This document shows positions 21,201-30,200 of a stretch of DNA of 64,000 bases, piece after piece. The translations under genes were made by a program, and so were the position numbers. This DNA is from Choristoneura fumiferana. Taxonomy: Eukaryota; Arthropoda; Insecta; Lepidoptera; Tortricidae. The stretch is from NCBI RefSeq assembly GCF_025370935.1, contig NC_133499.1, positions 2,165,594-2,229,593 of the forward strand, in the 5' to 3' direction. The notes under the pieces were generated by a model, which worked only from the letters and a program-made list of their open reading frames with translations, was not told the DNA's origin and made no database searches. The first letter of the stretch is position 1. Each line of letters starts with the position of its first letter.

Positions 21201-24200
21201 TGGCTCGTGCTGAGGCACCGACTTCAGACTGGTAGAAAATTATTTTCATGGTTTTAAGGGTTCCGGAGCCAAAATGGCAAAAACGGAACCCATATAGTTT
21301 CGCCATGTCTGTCTGTCTGTCTGTCCGTCCGTCCGCGGCTTTGCTCAGGGACTATCAATGCTAGAAAGCTGCAATTTTGCACGAATATATATCTGTATTA
21401 GACTAGTAATAGTAGTTAACAACAGTTGAACTGAAATTCCGAGATTTTACAAAATTCCTGCGAGATCTACATCGTGGTCTTTAATGGCGCAGCATTATAT
21501 GGCCCAAAAAACTTGTTAGTGTCGTTATTCAGTCTCGTAACCCAGGAGATTTTTACTCCATTACATCATACTTTAATAAGAGACCCAAGAGACTATTACC
21601 ATGGCAACCAGCTACGCTAAGAAGTTGATTGACCCTTAAATTATATCTCCTGTTGGCATTCTCTGAGTAGACATACTCACCTAACTGATCCTTGGTCCGT
21701 TCATACAGGAACTTCTCCTCCTCCCCATTGAGGTCCACTTCCTGCTTGATGTGGCCCTCAGGGAAGAAGTTCTGATTCTCCGTGGCGCGGTGCTGTTCCT
21801 GTAAGATCTGGAGGTTGTGCTGCTGGTTCCTGAGTATTTCCGCACTGGAATATTCAAAATATGCAATGTGTTACAATTTTTATGCCAAACATTTCATCGT
21901 AGTCGTCGGCTCGCTGCGTGGCGTCTGCCAAACACTTCCGGCAAAAAAATACTGACATATTTCGCTTTTCTGTATCTACCAGTAAATTCCTAACTGATGC
22001 CATGACTATTATTTCAGTATCAGATGGGTTAAATAACGCCCCTATACCTTTCGGTGACTATTTTTTGGTAGTTTCGGCAAGTTCCGCCGCGGCAGACTAT
22101 CAAATTCGGACTCGGCATCAGTTTTATGGGAAACCATTGTGCATGCATTTCATCGCGGTATCAAGCAGGTACGAAATTTTGCAGTCCGCTCTCCGTCTAT
22201 AATAAATGAACCATAGAAATTCAGATTATCCATTCCCTAGCCTCCAGGTAACGTTGGAATCAGTTACTGTCCAGCTGACCTAATTTGGCAGACACTCCGA
22301 TGACTTCTTCAGGAATTAAAGAGACACGTGTCAAACGAATGTCAAAGACTCAAAACGAACCTCGATTATTAATTTCAAGTCGTGTGTATGGCCCTTATCG
22401 TGGATATTTGACGTTTTGCATTGAAACAAAATACTGTTGTCTTGCAGGCTTAGGCCTGCAACAGTATATTTTGAAGCCTGTTTTAAGGAACACAACATAA
22501 ATATTACATAGCATTTTTGAGAAAAACACGTTTCTCGCACATCTCTCGTGCAAACGGAGCCTAAGCTTGTAATTACCTGTCAGTGTACCCATTGGGGTAC
22601 CCTGTATAACTCCTGAACTCGTACAAGTCCCCCATCTTCTGGTACTCTAAGGGCTTCTGGTACTCCAGTTTGTCGTACCCGTTGTGTGACTTTCGGCCGA
22701 GGGCGTACTTTTCCGCCTCCTTGTTGTACTCTTCGTTTGTCTGGGGGATGTAATCTTCCGTGCTTTTTGTGTAGTCTTTGGGCGGCTCGAAGGACTTGGC
22801 TTCGTATTTCTCTGGCTCTTTGTATTGCACAGGGTACTCTGAAAAGACAACAATAAACGGTCGTGACCACGGCCACTGTAATGTTGCCGAAACGTCGAGG
22901 TAAATATTACTCGTGTGTGTTAGCGTGATAAGTTCTGTGCGTGGTATTTTGACTAATAAACATTTATTTTTGCAAAAAAAAAAAAGCTGTTATTGGGCTG
23001 CGAGGTCTCCTCCTCCTCGGAGCGCACGGGGCCTGTCTGCCTGAAGGCGTCCTGGTTGCGCGAGAGGCTACAGACTATAGCTAGCGCGTTAGCCGTATCA
23101 AAGGTCAGCAATCCTGTCCCCACAGTTTTTTACCTCGCTCACCGCTCCACTCGTGTCGTGTTAAATAACGGTGCAAATTAGCGCGCAATGTCTCGAAAAG
23201 GTTTTTTTTATATTTAAGAGGGGTAAACGAGCATGCGGGAAGTCAACACGAGGGGTATCACAGGTGCATTGCCGGCCCTTTGAGAGACTGATAGGCTCAT
23301 TTTTTAAAGATCCCTAAGTTGCAGCACCGCTTCGGAAACACTGGTTGCTCAAGAGTGTACCGCTGCTCAGAGTGGAACTGTTGTTGGGCTACGTGGTCTC
23401 CTCCTCCTCAGACTCCATGGGGTTTTATGCAATTCTACTGATGGATTTTTACCTCCCTCATTATTATTAGCGTGCCTATGTCTCGAAAGGGTTGTTCAAG
23501 AGTGTACCTAGCTGTTCGGAGTGGAAGGAGTTGTCCGAGGTCTCGCTGTAGCTGTTATTGGGTTGCGAGGTCTCCTCCTCCTCGGAGTGCACGGGGTCTG
23601 TCTGCATGAAGGCGTCCTGTTTGCGCGGCTTGCCGGTGCCGGTGCCGGTGCCGGTGGCCGGCGCCACGGCGCTCGCCAGCGCGTGCAGCGTCTGCAGACG
23701 GTACGCCAGCTGGGGACATAACATCATCATCATCATCATCATCGTCGTTGTCGTCGTCGTCATCACCATCATGGGTTGGGAGGGTTATGTTTTTGTATAA
23801 AAATAATACCGGTATACTCACCGCTTCACACACACCATTGAATTGCTTCACAGGTTTGTGCAGGTGTTTCCTCACGATGTTTTCCTTCGCCGTAAAGCTC
23901 GCGGTAAATTTCAAATGTAATTTCGCACATGAATTTCAAAAAACTCAGAGGTGCGAGCCGGGGACATACATAGCAAGCTAGCAAGTTAAATAAAAGCTTA
24001 TAATAAGTTTTTGGTAATTTTTAATACAAGCCTTTTTTGGCTGACTATACTTGTCAATACAAGTACAATCAGTAAACACCCAAACTACAATTTCAAGTAG
24101 CCGGACTACCAGGATGTCACTACCAGATTGTTGTATTGTCACGCAATTTACATAAGTATGCCAAATTTTAAGTCAATCCAACTACTGGAAGTTGGTCGAA

Positions 24201-27200
24201 TTTAATTTGCAAGGTTTGATTACAGACAGGCAACTGGAACTATCGCTAGAAAACCTGCTTAAAAATAAAAAAATCTGCGTTCAAATCGGTCCACCCGCTT
24301 AAGAGCTACGGTACCACAGAGAGACAGGCCGACACCAGACACACATAGCGGTCAAACTTATAACACCCCTCTTTTTGCGTCGGGGGTTAAAAAGTAAATT
24401 TGAACTAATCAGCATCGCGAAGAAAGCAACTTCAATGTGCGTGGAAGCCAAAACCTGCGAGGCCTGCGTCAGCAGGGCTACTACGAACCTCGAAACTCGA
24501 AGTTTATGTCGTACCGTCCCTCTCGCTCTCGTACTAAACAGTATAAGTGTCAGAGCCGCACGACACGAACTTCGAGTCTCGAGTTTCGTAGTAGCCCTGC
24601 AGGCCCTATACTAAGGGCAAAACTCTAATTTCGTATGCTGCCGTTCCGAAGGTTGTAAAAAGCTTCTAATAGACCCTATTGGTCATACATTTTGAGATAG
24701 TTGGGTAATCCAATTAGTTCGCGCATTCCACGAGAATGTCCCTTATACGAAATGCCGTTCTTCTAATAATTCTGAGAAGGCTGTGAAAATGATATTGAGT
24801 CAGGTAATATTTCAGTATATTCTCGAGCTTTACGGATTTGATTGCACACAAGGCAAAAGCATTTCGTAAGGGACATTTTCGTGGAATGCCCCACAACTAC
24901 AACTTACGCTGTTGTCGGGTTCGACGGTCTCGGGCGCGCCGTGCGACAACGCGGACAGCGGCGACCACTTCTCGGTTTTGTCGCTGCAAACACACAAGCT
25001 TTTGGTAAACATTTCATTTTTAGTACAAAAATTTTTTGCCGACTTTCGTACCTTTTGGTGATTGTACTTGCGTGCCATTTAAACTACATTTCCGTACTAA
25101 ATTTCAAGTCAATGCTACTAACTGTTGCGGAGTTCCGTCCAGTGGGGACGATTCTGGCCGGATAATTTCACTACAAGATTAATATATTGCTACTGGATAT
25201 TGTGGACATTCTTAATGCCAATTTTAAGTCAATCTGACCACTGGAAGTGTGTCAAAATTTGGTTGCAAGATTTAACCTGTAAATACAATACATACCTACA
25301 TTGCAAGTTAAATACTTAGCTACCTAAAGCTTGTAAAAAATTCGGTTTACTCATTTGAGAGCTACAATGCCACAGATAAACATAGAAGCAGACATTACCG
25401 TCAAACTTAAGCTAGCTCCACACCGCGAAAATGAACGAGGTTTGGCGCATATGCGCCACATGGGTCTATATTGGAATCCATAATATCATTGGTCCTAATT
25501 TCAAAATCCATAACAACATTTGTTATAATGGTCTTTTGCCATAAAAACGTTTGCCATAATGTAAATGCCATAATATTTATTGTCCTAATATTGAATATCC
25601 TAATGCTTATTTGCACTTATTTCAAAATCCATAACCACTTTTGTCATAATGATCTTATGCCATAATTTATTTAATCGTATGGCATACATTTGAAATAGGC
25701 TTATAATATATAGGTACATAACATACACATATAGTTACAAAATACAAAAAAAATAACGATACAACATGCTAAGGTTTGCCATAATGTAAATGCCATAATA
25801 TTTTTTGTTATAATATTGAGTCGCAATTCCAACCTTACCTACTTTTCTAGCTGCGGTTCGTTTCTGTAGGGGTCGCAGTTCTACCCTAACCTACTTTTCT
25901 GGCTCGCGAGTCGCTGTATGCCAACAAGAGCTCTGTTATGGCATTTAATATTATGGATTTTAATATCATTACTCGTTAAGTTTTATGTCTTATAAGTACA
26001 AAACATATTAGGGATTTAGAGTATTAGGACACGTGATATTATGGCTTATGATTATTAGGAACGGAAGACGATGCGTTGGCAGGCCTCCCACTAGGTGGAC
26101 TGACGACATCGTGAGAATTGCGGGTAACCATTGGATGCAAGAGCCGAGTTGTCGTTCATTGTGGCGTTTTAAGAGGGAGGCCTTTGTTCAGCACTGGACG
26201 TCTTCTGGCTGATGATAATAATGATGATGATGATGATGAGGGGCATACAATAGGTGGAGAGGAGAGGCACTTCATCTTACTTCGTCCAACTCGGTCGGTA
26301 CTTCGGTTGGTCAGAATTTCGCGAGCAGAGTGAAACTAGGGTAGTAGGGAACAAAATTAAAACCCGATCATAAAATTAGTAATAAACGCGATAGTCTAAA
26401 CATATTGTGTTATAATACGGTATTTGAATATTTTGTATATGTTTTATAAATTAAAACTACACAATGCCTGTTATCGAATAGAAAAACAATTTTTAAGCTA
26501 CCTTTACAAGTAACAAAGTTATAAAGGTTTGAAATTCAAGATTAGACAGAGAAAGACATACTGGCATGTGACGTCACACGCCAGTACCGCCATACTTGCT
26601 GCATAGAGAAAAGCGTTTGAGAAAGAGACAGGTATATAGTTTTTTCAAAAAATCACTATAAATCCAATTTTCAACAGATTTAAATTTTCTCTTCGCTAAA
26701 CACTATCCCCCCCTTATTCATAAACGACAATAAAACCTATTTTAGTTAAAATGCCGCTAAAATTCGTTTGTCCTTATCTGTCACTTCGACATTTGTATTT
26801 TTTAGAAAGGGACAAAGCATTTGTTAGTTAACATAGGCTTGTTAAGTTTAATGAATAAGGGGGTTACTGTTTATCTATATTTTCATAATAATATTAAGAT
26901 ATGGCAAAATCAGGAGTTGTCAAATACCGTATTATAGCGCCCCTCTTTTTGCGTCGGGGGGTTAAATTAAAACTGGACTCACATGGGCTCCTCCTTCTTG
27001 CCATCCTTGTATTTGAGGGTGCGGCTCTTCCGGATGACCATGACGGTGCCGTCGGGATTCAGCTTCGGCAGGTTCTGGGACGGCACGGCGTCCTTGCTCA
27101 AGGTCTTCCATTGGCCTGAAACATACAAATACATAATCTTTATTATTGAAAGAAAGAATGAAAGAAAGAAAATAATTTATTTATAACAGCAATGACACAT

Positions 27201-30200
27201 AATTTGTAAAAATAACAATAAGAAATGTTATGTATGAAATGTATGTTGTTGTGTATGTATGTGTATTATACTACAAATTGTTATACATCCATCCTAATAC
27301 CATAAATGCGAAAGTGTGTCTGTTTGTATGTTTGTCCGTTTTTTCCAGGTGAGTGGGAACGGGGGAGAGATATATTGAGCGGCAAAAAATCTGGCCCCCA
27401 AATGTAAGTAATTTTGTATGGAGAGTCGGCCAAATTTTGTGCCACTGAGTATAGTTTATGGGCTAAAGAGTGACATAGGCTACTTTTTATCCCGGAAAAA
27501 TGCACAGTTCCCGAGGGCTCCCGGGCGAAGCCGCGGGCAAAAGCTAGTAATAATAATAAATTCATTTGGCCCATAAAATAAATACCTTACAAACTAACAT
27601 ACATACATATTTATAATTATAATCAACTAGATTATGCCCGCGACTCCGTCTACGCGGATCTAAGTTATCGTGCGGTGGCGCCCTCTACCGGAATAAAAGG
27701 TATCCTATGTTCATTCTTGGGGTTCAAATAACTTATATTCTCCTGAGTCCTGACATTTTTTAACAAACTTAGCATTTAAGACCTAGAAGTCGTGACCACC
27801 TTTGTTATTTTGGACATTATTTCAAAATTCTTAGAATTCTTTATTCAATGACCAATTTGTAGTTTATAAAGTACATTCGGCCGTTATTCTTAGTGTTAAT
27901 TAGTCCTTAATAAAGTACGCGAGGACTTAGGAGGATATCAGTGGCGTGCCTAGGGTATCAGACTATGGCAAGCCGAGAGATATGATTTAGTATTTTTTAT
28001 AATTTAATGTACCTACATCCATCTTGTTGCCGTAAACTTCAATCTTCAGTTTGGACGAGCTTACCAAAGCGCACTGAAGGCATACTATTACTAGATAAAA
28101 TTTTACAGACATACACTTGGAGTCCACACAAGGGACAATTTGGTCCGTTTCCGAACTCATTCTCTCCCACAGGCACTGCACTTTACACCGCACTAAAACC
28201 AGAATACCTAAGCACTTATTTATTTTTTGAAATGATTGCATCAAATCACAACGCTACACTACGGCTCACGGTTCGAAATAAACAATCATGAAGTTATTTA
28301 GAAGTTATTCATCTCGCCCCGTAAGCCAGCAGGGCTACTCCGAAACTCAAAGTTCGTGTCGTGCGGTCCCTCTGACACTTATACTATTTAATACGAGAGC
28401 GAGAGGGACCGCACGACACGAACTTCGAGTTTCGGAGTAGCCCTGCTGATTCAAAATTGCAAAGAAAGTGCTACATATGCAGCTATACATAGATATTTGC
28501 AAAACTAACGTTTTCCTAAGTATGAAGAGAGCGTTTGGAAGCCCCGTAAAAGCCCACGAGAGCGAGCGAGATGTCATGCTATTTACAATGTACGCCACTA
28601 TCGCCGCGTAGACTCGCCGCGCCGCCGCCGGTCGCAATCAGCGCCACTTTACTTATGCAATTCTTATTATTTTACGTAAAATAAAGCGCGCTAAATTATT
28701 AAAGTGATTTTATTAGAACTTTTTTCTCGTTTGGACGTTGTTCTCTTTATAAGGCAAGCCCGGCTTTTGGGCTTCTATGTAAGGATCGCCACTGGAGGAT
28801 ATACCAAATTTCATTAAAATCGGTTTAGTGGTTTCGACGTGAAAGCGTAATTGACAGACAGACAGTTACTTTCGCATTTATAATATTAGTAGGAATAATA
28901 TTTAAAATTAATTTGGTGACAAAACGCGTGACCCCGTTGAGTCACCGTCCCCGACGTCGCATTCATCTGCGGCATGGTGCCCCGGAACTGCCGGAACACG
29001 ACGTCTTTCGGCCAGAAGGCAGCACCCGCGATGGTCCCCATCTGCAGTCGCACCCACCCATCTGCACCCACGCGCACCACAAACGAGCGACGAGATATGT
29101 GTTGTGTACTTAATATCAACTGAATTGACTGAGTACTTTCAGAGCCAAGTAGCTGTGACAGACAAACAGATACAGATAGACTAGACAGACAGACAAAGAT
29201 GGATGAACAGACACATGAGAGATCTAATAAAGGTATTTTTTTCCTTTTCTGGTATGGTCTGGCTGAAAAACTGAAAACAATTCACAAACCAACCTTAGCA
29301 TATTGTTGCTGGCAACACAAAGATTTGTAAGCATTAAGGTTGGCAGAACTTTTTTCTCTTTCACATCCGGTCGCCAATCGGCTATAACACACTGCGTCTA
29401 CGAGTGGTCTACGTCTAGTATAAGACAATTTTCCGTGTTCTATTTTGCTTATGCATGCAAATCTTCATACCAGTGCAAAGACTTTTCTTGAGAAGAACCA
29501 AAAATATAATCTACAGTCCACGCTCCCAACACATATGACATTAAATTGGTCAAGTGTTACTAATAATTTCCATGTGTACAAATATAGCTGATCTGTGGTC
29601 AGTCATCTGATAAACTTAAGGAAAAAACAGTTGGGGATTCCCAATGATGCCAGTTGTTTTAATTTTTAATTCTGTTTCCTCTGACTAATGCTGGATATGT
29701 AATCTTTATCATAACCTTTACCTTACACTCATTTACAAAATCTTACTAGAACTAGTAAGATTAGTAGGTTAGGTAGGAATAGTAATAGTGGGACTTCAAT
29801 GGTGGTTATCACACTGCCACCGCATGCATTTAGGCGCTCAGCACATTACACCACCACTCAATTATACCATCACACGCACCACACCTCCACACAGAGATGA
29901 AGTCACCGTGTTACACCATGTGGTCACAGCATGGGTTGCTGCTCCGATATGCGGAGCAGTAAAATAACTGCGTAATATTATAGATGCCCAAGTCTGTGAG
30001 CAAGTGTGCGTGTATTTGTTATTGCGCTAAAACAACTGGATTAAAATAAGAACAGAATTTGGCATGTGGATAGCTTTAAGTTTAAACAAGAAATGAGGGT
30101 GCTGTCCAAGAACGGTGACATACCATACCTCAGCTCTCAAGATGACGTGTGAACTTCGTTTGCAAGCAATAGATGGCGTTGTGCGAGCGAATGTTGTTAC

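Larger units (their letters stand above)
24984..26982 (-). other. THAP-A intron 2 with a word-array element
   Basis: Contains an interspersed repeat (25050-25270) and the beginning of a minus-strand copy of the 258-475 family (to 25410), whose other end reappears at 26934-26965. Between them sit a word-array element (25470-26063), a LINE 3' end (26068-26243) and a CCCTTATTCATAA MITE (26706-26864), so the repeat was opened by later insertions. Confidence 0.6.

Noticed and set aside
22540..23000. Three overlapping minus-strand frames around 22573-22876
   Set aside because: Only the frame of 22577-22838 agrees with the neighbouring exons; the other two are shadows.
23555..23914. 119-codon minus-strand frame over exon 4
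   Set aside because: Wrong frame relative to the spliced THAP-A reading frame; driven by the ATC repeat and GC-rich exon.
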